A stretch of DNA of 64,000 nt. Origin: Algibacter marinivivus. GTDB taxonomy: Bacteria > Bacteroidota > Bacteroidia > Flavobacteriales > Flavobacteriaceae. The position numbers and the translations under genes are program-made. Every line of letters starts with the position of its first letter. The first letter of the stretch is position 1. Positions 39,170 through 49,800 of this stretch are shown piece by piece. The DNA lies in contig NZ_QFRI01000002.1 of the NCBI RefSeq assembly GCF_003143755.1, positions 293,943 to 357,942 of the forward strand, written 5' to 3'. The notes below the pieces were generated by a model. It did not search any database, was not told the DNA's origin, and worked only from the letters and a program-made list of their open reading frames with translations.

Positions 39170-42100
39170 TCAATAATTCAGTAATCACTTTTTCTATATT
39201 TTGTGAGTAAGCTTCAATAGTTGGATAGTTAAAAACATCTACAATAGATACATCAAGCTCTAAAGCATGTTTTAATCTAGAAGTAATAGAAATAGCATTA
39301 AGAGAATTCCCGCCTATCCTAATAAAGTTTTCATTTACACCTATTTTATCTATTTCTAAAACCTCTTTCCAAGCTTCGTGAACAATCTCTTCTATTTCAT
39401 TTCTAGGTTCGGTTTTAGTTATTAGGGTTTCAACTTTATCATTAATATTATATTCTGGTAGCTTTTTTCTATCTATTTTACCACTAGATAGCAATTCAAA
39501 ATAATCAAGATGCATATAGAATTGTGGAACCATATAATCAGGTAATTTTAATTCTAATTTTTTAATGATTTCTGAATCAGTAATCTTATCTCCTGTGTAG
39601 TAAGCTACAAGATTACTTTTCTCATCAACAACCACAATAGCTTGAGATATTGATTCTAAAATTTCTATAGTTTTTTCTATCTCACCAAGTTCTACCCTTA
39701 AACCTCTTATTTTTACTTGATTGTCTGTTCTTCCATGATATTCAATAACACCATCCTTTCTATACCTTGCTAAATCTCCTGTTTTATACATTACTGCATT
39801 AGGATGTTCAGAAAATACATTATCCACAAAGCGTTCTTTAGTAAGTTCTTCTCTATTCAAATAGCCACTTGCAACTTGAATTCCTGCTATATAAAGTTCT
39901 CCTCTTAATCCTATTGGCAAAGGATTCAGGTTTTTATCTAAAATATAAAGTTGTGTATTTGCTACAGGTTTTCCAATAGGAATTCCGTTTTTAATATCTG
40001 ATTCTTCACAATACCAACTAGTAACATCTACTGACGCCTCAGTTGGTCCATACAAATTATGAATTTCAAGATTCAACTTTTCATATGTTTTTTCAACTAT
40101 TGGAACAGATAAAGCCTCACCACTACAAAATATTCTTTTAAGACTTGCACAGTTTTCTACACTATCAGTTTGTGTAAAGACATTTAACATTGAAGGCACA
40201 AAGTGAATATTAGTAACCTTATGCTTATTTATGGTATCAATTAATTTTTCTGGATTTTTATGTCCATCTGGGGTTTCAATAATTAATTTTGCTCCTTCTT
40301 GAAGTGGCCAAAACAACTCCCAAAGTGAAACATCAAAAGTGATTGGTGTTTTCTGAATAAAAACATCTTCACTAGTTATTTGATAATCGTTATTCATCCA
40401 ATTTAATCGATTACAAATACCTTCATGATGACATTTTACACCTTTAGGTTCTCCTGTGCTACCTGATGTATAAATAACATATGCCAAATCCTTTGATGAA
40501 ATTTCTATTTGATTTTTTGATGTATTTAATGAATCCAATTCATCTTTAACATCACTAACATTATAACATTGAAAACTTTCTAAAATAGAATCTTCAATAT
40601 TGCTATGATTATAAAACAAGATTTTGCTATTTGCATCCTTTAAAATAAACTCTAAGCGTTCAGAAGGTAAATCGGTTGCAAGTGGTAAATATGCAGCACC
40701 AGCTTTAACAATTCCGTATATACAAACCATCATTTCTAATGATCTATTCATACTTATTGCTACAATATCATTGTTTTTTATTCCCTTTTGTAATAAAAAA
40801 TGAGCCACTTGATTAGATTTTTCATCTAATAATTTATAAGTTAAAGATGCTTCTTCAAATACAAGGGCTATCTGATTAGGTGTTTTAGATACTTGAACTT
40901 CAAACTTAGAAAGTAATGTTTCATTTTTTGGATAATCAACATAAGTATCATTCCATGTATTAATTTTTGAAATTTCAGATTCTGTAATAAGGCTTACCGT
41001 ATCAATTTCATTAGAAACATCTTCTATAAATGCATCTAATAACTTAATAAAATGCTGAGGAACTTCTTTCTTTTTTTCAGCATAAAAAACTTTAGAATTT
41101 AAATCAAAATATAATTGGATTTCGCCTGTATTATCAAAGTCATGCACATGGAAACGTATATGATGCCTCGGATCTGTATACCCTGAATGCACCCAAGACG
41201 TCTTAACTTTAGCGCCATTAAAATTTGAGTTACTTGTATTTATATAATTAAAAAACACGTTAAACCCTCTGTTTAATTCTGGTGTTGAAGTTCCAGCTTT
41301 TGCATTTTTTAAAAAACTATTGCTTTCTAGCTGTATCTTTTGAAATAATGATGCAAAAGTTTCGTTTTCATCTACCTCAGTAGACAGAGGAAAGGTTTCT
41401 ACGAAATACCCTAATACATTATGAAAACTTTTTTTAGTTCTGTTATGTGTTGGCGAACCAATAACCAATTGTTCTTGATCAGTTACCCTATATACATAAG
41501 CAAATAATGTAGTTAAAAAGATATTATATAATGTTAAATCTAAACTCCAACCTCTAATTCCTTTTTTATTTGCTAGCTGATGTATTTTTTCTGTACGTTG
41601 TTTACCTAAACTTAAATGTAAACGCTCTGAAGCAGTATCTAAAATCTCATCTTTTTTATGATACAATGCTGGTATAGATGGGAATTTATTTTGTTTTTCT
41701 ACCCAATGATTCAATACTTGATTATGCTTTTCATTTGCTTTAGCTTCCTCTAAATGATTAACAAATTCTTTATATGAAGACACATCTATAATTTCAATAT
41801 TATTCTGCAAAACTTTCGCATACAAATCAGACATTTTAGAGAACATTATTGTAGTACTCCAACCATCTGTAATAAGATGATGCTGATTTATGTACCAAAT
41901 ATAACGTTGCTCAGAAAGCTTAATTAAAACACAATCAAAAACACATTTTTTTATATCAAATAGTCTAGTTACCCTTTCTTTTTCCCAATTAGAATAAGCT
42001 TCTTGAGGATTATTTTTATTTGATAAATCTTCAAACAAAACTTCATAATCTAACGTCTTGTTATATCTCTGTATTGGCTCTCCATCTTTCAGTTCGAAAA

Positions 42101-42284
42101 CAGAACGAAGTACATCGTTTTCATTCACTAATCTTTCAAAAGCTTGAGTAAAATGTGGCACGGAAATAACATCATTAATTTCATAAGTCATAACCATATT
42201 ATACATAGGAGATTCAGGATTTAATTCCTGCCCTATCCAAAGTAATTTTTGATTTTGAGTTAATGATGTGTAGTTGTTTTCCAT
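39162..42284 (-). CDS. NRPS module C-A-PCP, predicted serine-activating
   Basis: This 1040-residue module has a condensation domain (about 5-440) with active site HHLITDGW (His135), an adenylation domain (about 460-950) with TSGSTGEPKG, YKTGDLARY and Lys in SSGKIDRK, and a carrier domain with GGNSL (Ser994). Aligning with GrsA positions gives the code D-V-W-H-F-S-L-V-D-K, nearly identical to the Ser code DVWHLSLIDK. Neighbouring stretches (HFVPSML, FCSGEAL, HNLYGPTEA, VDV) also match E. coli EntF. There is no thioesterase; the chain must pass to another protein. It is 20 bases after the carrier-protein gene. Confidence 0.93.
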   Translation of the reverse strand: MENNYTSLTQNQKLLWIGQELNPESPMYNMVMTYEINDVISVPHFTQAFERLVNENDVLRSVFELKDGEPIQRYNKTLDYEVLFEDLSNKNNPQEAYSNWEKERVTRLFDIKKCVFDCVLIKLSEQRYIWYINQHHLITDGWSTTIMFSKMSDLYAKVLQNNIEIIDVSSYKEFVNHLEEAKANEKHNQVLNHWVEKQNKFPSIPALYHKKDEILDTASERLHLSLGKQRTEKIHQLANKKGIRGWSLDLTLYNIFLTTLFAYVYRVTDQEQLVIGSPTHNRTKKSFHNVLGYFVETFPLSTEVDENETFASLFQKIQLESNSFLKNAKAGTSTPELNRGFNVFFNYINTSNSNFNGAKVKTSWVHSGYTDPRHHIRFHVHDFDNTGEIQLYFDLNSKVFYAEKKKEVPQHFIKLLDAFIEDVSNEIDTVSLITESEISKINTWNDTYVDYPKNETLLSKFEVQVSKTPNQIALVFEEASLTYKLLDEKSNQVAHFLLQKGIKNNDIVAISMNRSLEMMVCIYGIVKAGAAYLPLATDLPSERLEFILKDANSKILFYNHSNIEDSILESFQCYNVSDVKDELDSLNTSKNQIEISSKDLAYVIYTSGSTGEPKGVKCHHEGICNRLNWMNNDYQITSEDVFIQKTPITFDVSLWELFWPLQEGAKLIIETPDGHKNPEKLIDTINKHKVTNIHFVPSMLNVFTQTDSVENCASLKRIFCSGEALSVPIVEKTYEKLNLEIHNLYGPTEASVDVTSWYCEESDIKNGIPIGKPVANTQLYILDKNLNPLPIGLRGELYIAGIQVASGYLNREELTKERFVDNVFSEHPNAVMYKTGDLARYRKDGVIEYHGRTDNQVKIRGLRVELGEIEKTIEILESISQAIVVVDEKSNLVAYYTGDKITDSEIIKKLELKLPDYMVPQFYMHLDYFELLSSGKIDRKKLPEYNINDKVETLITKTEPRNEIEEIVHEAWKEVLEIDKIGVNENFIRIGGNSLNAISITSRLKHALELDVSIVDVFNYPTIEAYSQNIEKVITELLNE

Positions 42285-42304
42285 GTAGTTATAACTATTT
42301 TTTA

Positions 42305-42541
42305 TTAACCTTTACTGCTTATATATTCGCATATATTTTCAACAGTCATAAAATTTTCAATAACCATATCTTCTGGCGCTACCTCTATGTTAAAGGTTTC
42401 TTCGATAAACGTAATAAGCTTCATCATACCTAATGAATCTAGAATACCACCACCCAAAAGATCGTCAGTAGCCTCTAATCCGCCATCAATTTCCTCACTT
42501 GCTAATTCTTCTTCTATATGCTTTATAATGGTTTGTTCCAT
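42305..42541 (-). CDS. stand-alone peptidyl/acyl carrier protein
   Basis: This 78-residue carrier protein has the phosphopantetheine site GGGILDSLGMMKL (Ser36) and the usual four-helix length. The IL-D/N-S motif context resembles PltL-type carrier proteins that hold proline during oxidation to pyrrole. It starts one base after the stop of the free-standing adenylation gene and should be loaded by that enzyme after priming by the PPTase at 52234. Confidence 0.88.
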   Translation of the reverse strand: MEQTIIKHIEEELASEEIDGGLEATDDLLGGGILDSLGMMKLITFIEETFNIEVAPEDMVIENFMTVENICEYISSKG

Positions 42542-42542
42542 T

Positions 42543-44105
42543 TTATAATGCTTTAATTATTTTTTCAATTTCTTTTCTATTTATTTTTCCTGAACTTGTT
42601 CTTGGAAATGACTCAAATATCAATATATCTTTAGGTACTGCATAAACAGGTAAATTATTTTTACAATGTGTTTTTAAATCTGATTCGAGAATTTCTAATT
42701 TTTCATCAATTAAAACTGTAGCAATTAATTCTTTTTCTTCTTGAAAATTGGCAACTATTACAGCTGCTTCAGTAACTCCATCAAACTTCAAAAGTGTATT
42801 TTCAACCTCTCCTATTTCAATTCTAAATCCTCTAAGCTTAATTTGATTGTCTTTTCTCCCTAGAAAAAGAAGCTCATTGTTTTCATTTAATTTTACTAAA
42901 TCACCTGTTCTGTAATAAACATGCTCAAACCCTGGAGCAATTTTATGCTTATACAAAGAAGCCTCAGTTAAAGCCATATTATTCCAATACCCTTTCATCA
43001 TGGTTGCAGACCTTACTACAAGCAAACCTTCATCTCCATCATTAACAGAGTTATCATTTTCATCTAAAATCATATATTCCGTGTTTTCCCAAGTAGTTCC
43101 TATTGGAATGGGCTCATCAGTAATTGGTGGTACTTTCAAATTATAATATGTACATTGATTAAGTTCTGTTGGCCCATAGATGTTGCTGTATTCAGCATGA
43201 GGCCATAACTCCATTAAGGCTCTTAATTGTTTGGTAGCAAAAACTTCACCTGCAAATAAAACCCAACGCATACAGGTGTAATCTTTATTCTGAATTCCAC
43301 CTTTGTGGAGTAATTCTATTAAAAGTAACGGAACAGAGTACCATATTGTAACCTTTTCTTTTTCAACCAAGTCTGCTAAACTAACTGGAAATTTTAAATG
43401 CGCATCTGAAACAATCACTGTAGTTGCACCTGCTAAAGGAGCCGAACAATAGCCCAATATAGAGACATCAAAATGTAACGGTGCACTATTTGCAACAATA
43501 TCAGTATGTTTAAAAGCATACAGATCAACTACTAATTTTGCAAACGCTAAACCACTAGCATGTGTATGCATAATGCCCTTGGGTGTACCTGTGCTTCCTG
43601 AAGTGTAAAGGATATAAGATAAATCATCAGCTAAAATATTTACAGGTTTATATTCTTGCAATGGTTTTACAAACACTTCTTCCCAAGAGATAGTTTCAAT
43701 ATTTTGAGTCTCAGATAAACCTATAATTGTTTCAAGGTTTTCTTCTTCAGATACTACTTTTTTAATTTTTTTAGATTGTTTGTTGGTAGTTACCACATGC
43801 TTAATACCACAATCATTAATCAAAAACTTAACTCTTTCACTTGGTAAAAATGGATCTATTGGAACATAAGCTGCTCCAGATTTTAAAATACCATAAATAG
43901 CAATACAGGTTTCTAAACACCTGTGCATTAATATCCCTACACGGTCTCCTTTTTTTACGTCTCGAGATAATAAACAAGCAGCTAATTGACTAGATTTAAT
44001 ATTTAAATCTTCAAATGTGATGGATTCATTCAGAAACCTGAATGCCACCTTTTCTGGGAACTCTTTAGCAGAATTCTCTACGATTTGAACTAAGTTATAT
44101 ATCAA
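42543..44105 (-). CDS. free-standing adenylation enzyme, predicted L-prolyl-AMP ligase (PltF-like)
   Basis: This 520-residue ANL enzyme contains only an adenylation domain: TSGSTGTPKG, IYGPTEL, YRTGDLVKL and the terminal Lys in TSSGKINRK. The ten-residue code by alignment with GrsA is D-V-L-Y-L-A-I-Q-C-K. It is close to D-L-L-Y-L-A-L-V-C-K of PltF-type enzymes that load L-proline on a carrier. Position 330 (Q) differs. The start is TTG at 44105 (MIYNLVQIVENS), 21 bases after the dehydrogenase gene. With that flavoprotein and the carrier it forms the known proline-oxidation triad. Confidence 0.88.
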   Translation of the reverse strand: MIYNLVQIVENSAKEFPEKVAFRFLNESITFEDLNIKSSQLAACLLSRDVKKGDRVGILMHRCLETCIAIYGILKSGAAYVPIDPFLPSERVKFLINDCGIKHVVTTNKQSKKIKKVVSEEENLETIIGLSETQNIETISWEEVFVKPLQEYKPVNILADDLSYILYTSGSTGTPKGIMHTHASGLAFAKLVVDLYAFKHTDIVANSAPLHFDVSILGYCSAPLAGATTVIVSDAHLKFPVSLADLVEKEKVTIWYSVPLLLIELLHKGGIQNKDYTCMRWVLFAGEVFATKQLRALMELWPHAEYSNIYGPTELNQCTYYNLKVPPITDEPIPIGTTWENTEYMILDENDNSVNDGDEGLLVVRSATMMKGYWNNMALTEASLYKHKIAPGFEHVYYRTGDLVKLNENNELLFLGRKDNQIKLRGFRIEIGEVENTLLKFDGVTEAAVIVANFQEEKELIATVLIDEKLEILESDLKTHCKNNLPVYAVPKDILIFESFPRTSSGKINRKEIEKIIKAL

Positions 44106-44126
44106 TTTTTCTTTTTTATTGATCTT

Positions 44127-45278
44127 TTAAAGACCCAATAGTTTAGCAATAATATTTCTTTGTATATCTGATGTTCCAGCATAAATTACACCGCCAACGG
44201 CATCTCTTAAATCACGCTCAACTTCATTTTCACTTAAATAGCCATAACCTCCATGATTGCGAATATTATCAATACTTGAGGTAACAAAACTTTCACTTAA
44301 TTGTAATTTTAAAAGAGCGGATTCTAACATAGCAGATTTGCCTTCACTTTTAATCCAAGCAACTTTATATAAAAGTAACCTAGAAGTTTCCAAACGTAAT
44401 TTCATATTTGCAATTCTGTTAGAAACAGATTGAAATTCAGCTACAGATTTACCAAATTGCTTTCTTTTTTTTACAAATTCTATAGATTGCTCTAACTGGT
44501 ATTCCATAGCACCTAATTGACTAGCTAAAATACTACAACGGTCATGCTCTAACGAATGGTTTGTAATGCTCCAACCTGCACCTTCTTTTCCTAACCTATT
44601 TGCTTCAGGTACAAAACAATCTTCAAAAAACAAACTTCCAATAGGTACTGTACGTAATCCCATTTTCTCTTTGTTTTCACTAACTGAAAAACCTTTTGTT
44701 CCTGTTTCAATTAAAAAGGCTGTAACACCCCATTTACCTAGTTTAGGGTTTATAGTAGCAAAAACCAAAGCTAAATTAGCAACTGGTGCTAATGATATTA
44801 AACATTTAGAACCATTTAGAATATAACCACCTTCAACCTTTTTTGCTGTAGTTTGCATACTAAAAACATCAGATCCAGCCTCAGGTTCTGTTAAAGCATG
44901 ACAAGCAATAGATTTACCAGATGCAAGCTCTGGCAAATATTTTTCTTTTTGTGCTTCTGTTCCAAATTGAGCAATTGGTAATTGAACTGTCCACATTTGA
45001 GCGCTTAAAGCAAACGGCAATCCATTATCTTTACAACCATAGCCTAACCCTTCCATAGCCAAAGTAGCGCTTACTAAATCTAGCTCATTTTTATTTCCAC
45101 CATAAGTTGGTGGTACAGCCATGGCTTGAATGCCAAAATCAGCACACTTATTCCAATTATCTCTAGAAAAAGTACATGTTTTGTCATTTTCAAAAACAGG
45201 CGAATTTAATTCTGCTTTTGCAAAATTAATGCAGTCTTCTTTTAGCTGGAGTTGCTCTTCAGTATATGAGAAATTCAA
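44127..45278 (-). CDS. acyl-CoA-dehydrogenase-like flavoprotein, predicted prolyl-carrier dehydrogenase
   Basis: This 383-residue FAD enzyme has the full ACAD fold: ALTEPEAGSD, the RKQFGKSVAEFQ segment and GGYGYLSE. The usual C-terminal base Glu (Y-E-G-T motif) is replaced by Ala: YAGTSDIQR (Ala367). ACADs of the isovaleryl-CoA/prolyl-PCP type place the base elsewhere, and an Glu in SLEHDRC is a candidate. Next to a prolyl adenylation enzyme and a carrier protein it should oxidise carrier-bound proline to pyrroline or pyrrole-2-carboxylate, as PltE or AnaB do. The start is TTG at 45278, the first codon compatible with the family after an in-frame stop. It is the first gene of the leftward operon. 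Confidence 0.85.
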   Translation of the reverse strand: MNFSYTEEQLQLKEDCINFAKAELNSPVFENDKTCTFSRDNWNKCADFGIQAMAVPPTYGGNKNELDLVSATLAMEGLGYGCKDNGLPFALSAQMWTVQLPIAQFGTEAQKEKYLPELASGKSIACHALTEPEAGSDVFSMQTTAKKVEGGYILNGSKCLISLAPVANLALVFATINPKLGKWGVTAFLIETGTKGFSVSENKEKMGLRTVPIGSLFFEDCFVPEANRLGKEGAGWSITNHSLEHDRCSILASQLGAMEYQLEQSIEFVKKRKQFGKSVAEFQSVSNRIANMKLRLETSRLLLYKVAWIKSEGKSAMLESALLKLQLSESFVTSSIDNIRNHGGYGYLSENEVERDLRDAVGGVIYAGTSDIQRNIIAKLLGL

Positions 45279-45604
45279 TTTTTTTTATTTCAATTAACTT
45301 TAATAATTAATATTAAGCAAAAACTATCGATAGGAAACTTTTTAAATCGATTAAAATTTAAAACTAGAAAATACTGTACACTTTATCGACAAAAATGAAC
45401 AAATGAATACTTTATTATTTTTTTAATTATATTCACAATATCTTTAAAAAAAATTGTATTAATTAAAATATCGTAAATAGTTACATTGATTACTAAAAAA
45501 TCAATAAAACTATTATTAAAGTAGAAATTAGTTTGATTCTTAAGTTAACCTCTAAGATGGTCAAATTCATTTCTTAATTTATGACGTTTTATAACCAATC
45601 GACT
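45279..45604. promoter_or_regulatory. divergent control region of the NRPS locus
   Basis: These 326 bases separate the two operons. They hold no gene. Visible dyads are CTATCGATAG (45324-45333) and AATCGATT (45345-45352), plus TTTATCGA at 45382-45389. The same ATCGA-type half-sites occur upstream of the giant adhesin gene (62330-62361). No full -33/-7 promoter pair was found, so control may depend on an activator or an alternative sigma factor. Confidence 0.45.
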
Positions 45605-46819
45605 ATGAAAAAAATTACATCTAAGTTATTATTTGCTTTTTTCCTTTTTATATCTACGCTTTCATATTCTCACGAGCCTAACCAAAGTTATGTCTTTTTA
45701 AGAATTTATGAAAATGATGGTATTCAAGGACGTTTTGAAATTGATTTTAAAGAGCTTAACAAGGTTTTTAATTTTAATTTACCTGATAATGGATTAGTTA
45801 AAGATGCAAAACCTTACGCAGACCAGATAAAAGCTTATGTACTAAAAAATGCTGGGTTTAGTTCTGGAAATACCACATACGATGTAATATTTACAGATAT
45901 TGGTGTAACAGAAACCGGAACTGGTAATTATTTAAAACTCCTCTTTAAATTAAAAGGCTCTGAAAATATTCCAGACAAGTTGGATGTGTATTATAATCTA
46001 GCTTTTGAAAAAGATCCTAGCCACAAAGGATTTTTAATTATGGAATACAACTGGAAAGCGGGTGTAATAGATGGATATACCAATATAGTAGAAGATTTTG
46101 GTCCTAAGGATACAAAAGGGACTCTAGCATTGGATGAATCTAGTGTATTTACTGGGTTTATGGCTATGGTTAAACAAGGAATTTGGCATATTTGGATTGG
46201 TTTAGATCATATTCTTTTTCTACTAGCATTAATACTTCCTGCTGTTGTAAGAAGAAAAAATAATAGTGTTTTTGGTTGGGAACCAGTTAAAACATTTAAA
46301 GCCGCTTTTATATATATTATCAAAGTAGTGTCGTTTTTTACAATTGCACACACAATCACCCTAACATTAGCCTCATTAGAATTAGTTAATCTGCCTTCAC
46401 AAATAGTAGAATCTATAATTGCTTTTTCTATAGGTTTAGCTGCTTATCATAACATCAAACCAATTTTTAAAATGAAAGATTGGGTAATTGCTTTCATTTT
46501 TGGTTTATTCCACGGTTTTGGTTTTGCTAGTGTATTAGGTGACTTGGGTTTAACAGGTGAATTTTTAACCCTATCACTTCTTGGATTTAATGTTGGTGTA
46601 GAAATTGGTCAATTAGCAATTATTGCTGGAATTTTTCCAATTTTATATCTAATCAGAAAATACAAGTTTTATCCTAAATTTTTAGTTTACATGTCTATAC
46701 TACTCATTATAATTTCTTTATACTGGTTTGTAGAACGTGTTTTCGACATCAATTTAATGGTTGATGATTATATAGTAAAATTTACTTACGAGTTGTCTAA
46801 ATGGCTTGGTATTAAATAA
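45605..46819 (+). CDS. HupE/UreJ-type membrane protein with N-terminal extracytoplasmic domain
   Basis: This 404-residue protein has a signal peptide (ending near SYSHEP), an extracytoplasmic beta domain (about 20-195) and a C-terminal HupE/UreJ_2 membrane domain with about seven helices. The family's His/Asp motifs are present: GIWHIWIGLDHILFLLAL, TIAHTITLTLA and FHGFGFASVLGDLG. HupE/UreJ proteins are associated with nickel or other metal transport. The ATG at 45605 is preferred to 45581 because it exposes the signal peptide. It lies 45 bases before the NRPS gene and is probably co-transcribed with it. Confidence 0.85.
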   Translation: MKKITSKLLFAFFLFISTLSYSHEPNQSYVFLRIYENDGIQGRFEIDFKELNKVFNFNLPDNGLVKDAKPYADQIKAYVLKNAGFSSGNTTYDVIFTDIGVTETGTGNYLKLLFKLKGSENIPDKLDVYYNLAFEKDPSHKGFLIMEYNWKAGVIDGYTNIVEDFGPKDTKGTLALDESSVFTGFMAMVKQGIWHIWIGLDHILFLLALILPAVVRRKNNSVFGWEPVKTFKAAFIYIIKVVSFFTIAHTITLTLASLELVNLPSQIVESIIAFSIGLAAYHNIKPIFKMKDWVIAFIFGLFHGFGFASVLGDLGLTGEFLTLSLLGFNVGVEIGQLAIIAGIFPILYLIRKYKFYPKFLVYMSILLIIISLYWFVERVFDINLMVDDYIVKFTYELSKWLGIK

Positions 46820-46864
46820 CTTTATAGGTATAGTTATTTTAAAATAAATCAATATTAAAGACTT

Positions 46865-49800
46865 GTGGAGAAAAAGCTTAATAAAGAATCATTATTAGAT
46901 AAGTGGAAAAATAAGCAGAAAAAGGAAAACGCTTTAGCAGTAATACAAAAAGCGCCTTCTGATGCAATAATACCATTATCTCATGGACAAAAAAGATTTT
47001 GGTTTTTGCAACAAATGTATCCCCAAAACCCTTTTTATAACCTTTCTGAAATTTATGAATTTCAAGGTGACTTAAATGTTGATGTTTTAGAAAAAAGCTT
47101 AAAATTAGTTTTTGAAAATCATAAAATATTCAAATCGTTTTATACTGCTGAAAATGGCTCTCCAAAACTAAATATTAGTGATTCTGTTTCTTTAGAATTA
47201 GAAAAAAAAGAATTTAGTAAAACATCTAAAATAGATGTACAATCTTTTCTAGATGAACAAGCTCATATAAATTTCGATCTTGATTCTGCACCTTTAATAA
47301 AAGCATCTCTTTTAAAGCTAAATAAAAGCAAATATATTTTGTTTTTAACAATGCATCATATCATTGCAGACCAATGGTCGATGAGGGTTTTAAGGGAAAC
47401 TCTAGCTAAAAACTATAAGAGTTTATTAAATGATGAATTTGTAGAAGAAACAAAAACAGAAATCAATTTTTTTGATTATGCATACTGGGAAGAAAATAGT
47501 CAAAATTATGATAAAGAAATAAAATATTGGAAAACTAAGCTTTCTGGTAAAATACCAAATTTAAACCTTCCAAATGACTTTAACAGACCAGCAAAACCTT
47601 CATATAAAGGGGACTTTAATTCTATAGAGTTTTCAAAAGAAACTTCTTTACAGGTATTAGAAACCTCAAAAAAATTAGGTATTACGCCTTTTGTTTTATT
47701 CTTATCAGCCTATTACATATTACTTAGAAATTTTTCTCAACAAGAAGATATTTTAATTGGCTCACCAGTTTCTAATAGAAATCAAAAAAATTTAGAAGAT
47801 GTATTTGGTCTCTTTATAGACACAATAGTACTTAGAACATCTGTAAATAAATCCTTAACAATATTTGATTTTATAAATGAGGTGAAAAAGATGTTTTCTG
47901 AAGCACTTTCAAATAAAGATATTCCTTTTGATAATTTAGTAAAAGAGCTGAATTTGGAGCGATCTTTATCTACAAACCCTCTTTTCCAAGTCATGTTTGT
48001 GTATTCTACAAAATCAGAGCTTCCCGACTTTGGAGATGATTTAACCTTAACTAAAAACTCTGAATATAATGCCAAAGTTTCAAAATTTGACTTAACATTA
48101 TTTATTACTGATAATGATGGAAAATTAACTTCTACTTTTGAATATGCCACAGATTTATTTGAAGAAAAAACTATTATTAGATTTCAAGATTATTTAAAAT
48201 ATACTTTAAATTTTATAATTAATGACGTTAATAATAGAATTAACAGTATACCTGTTTTTACAGAAAATGATGCGAAATTATTTAGCTTAAATGATTCACA
48301 AAACCTTAATTCATTCTCTAATTATAAAAGTATTCATAGTATAATTGAGGATGTCTCTAAAAAGCATCCAAGTAATACTGCCTTAACTTTTAAAAATGAA
48401 TCAATTACTTATAAAGTACTAAACGAAGAAGCAAATAATGTTGCTCGAAAAATATTAGAAAATCCTCCTGATGGTGAAATAATAGCTTTATGTTTAGAGC
48501 GATCTTTAGATATGATAATTAGTATGTTAGGCATACTAAAATCTGGTTATGCCTACTTACCAATAGATCCAGAATATCCGCAAAAGCGTATTGATTTCAT
48601 ACTAAAAGATGCAGGAGTTGATAGTATTCTTACTCATACATTACTTTCAAAACATCTAAACAACTGTGATGCAAAACAAGTTTTAATTGATACCATTAAC
48701 AAAAAAAGCATTGCATTTCCGAAAGAGTTACCAAATGTAGAAGAAACTAATTTGGCCTATGTAATTTATACTTCAGGGAGTTCTGGAAAACCCAAAGGTG
48801 TTCCAATTACTCATAAAAACATAATTAATTCTACTGCTAGCAGATTAGATTTTTATGATAACAATCCAACTTCATTTTTATTAATGTCTTCTATTTCTTT
48901 TGATAGCTCAAAAGCAGGGATATTTTGGACTTTATGTACTGGTGGAAACCTAGTAATTACAGAAAAACGTATAGAACAAGATATTGATGAGATATCTAAT
49001 GTAATTGAACAACAAAAGGTTAGTCATACATTAATGCTACCTTCATTATATCAAGTTATTTTAAATAATGTAAACCTCTCAAAATTAAGAAGTTTAAATA
49101 CTGTTGTAGTTGCGGGAGAAGCCTGCTCTAAATCACTTTGTAAAACACATTTTAAAACTTTGCCTAATGCTTCGCTATATAATGAGTATGGCCCTACAGA
49201 AGCTTCAGTATGGTGTATAGCACACAAAATAAAACGTGAAGACGTAAACAGAACACAAATTCCTATAGGTAAACCAATAGCAAATTCTAGAATCCATTTA
49301 TTAAGTACTGAGAAAAACAATGTACCTATTGGTGTTTCAGGAGAAATATATATTGGTGGCGCAAACCTATCAAAAGGATATATTAATAGGCCAGAGTTAA
49401 CAGAATCTGCATTTATAAAAAACCCATTTAGCAAAAATGAAAAACTATACAAAACAGGTGATTTAGCCAAATACAACAATGATGGTAGTATTCAATTTTT
49501 AGGTCGTGCAGACCAGCAAATAAAAATTAGAGGTTTTCGTGTTGAACTAGATGATATAGAGAATACTATTGATAAAAACGAACAGGTTGAAAAATGTATT
49601 ATTTTAGTAAAAAAATATAATAAAGGAAATTTAAAACGCTTGGTTGCCTACATAAAACCTGCTAATACATTTAATGAGGAAGTATTAAAAAGTGCTCTAA
49701 AAAAAGAATTACCAGATTATATGATTCCAAGTAGTTTTATTTTAATAGATGAAATGCCTTTGCTTCCTAATGGTAAAATTGATAGAAGTTTACTTAATAA

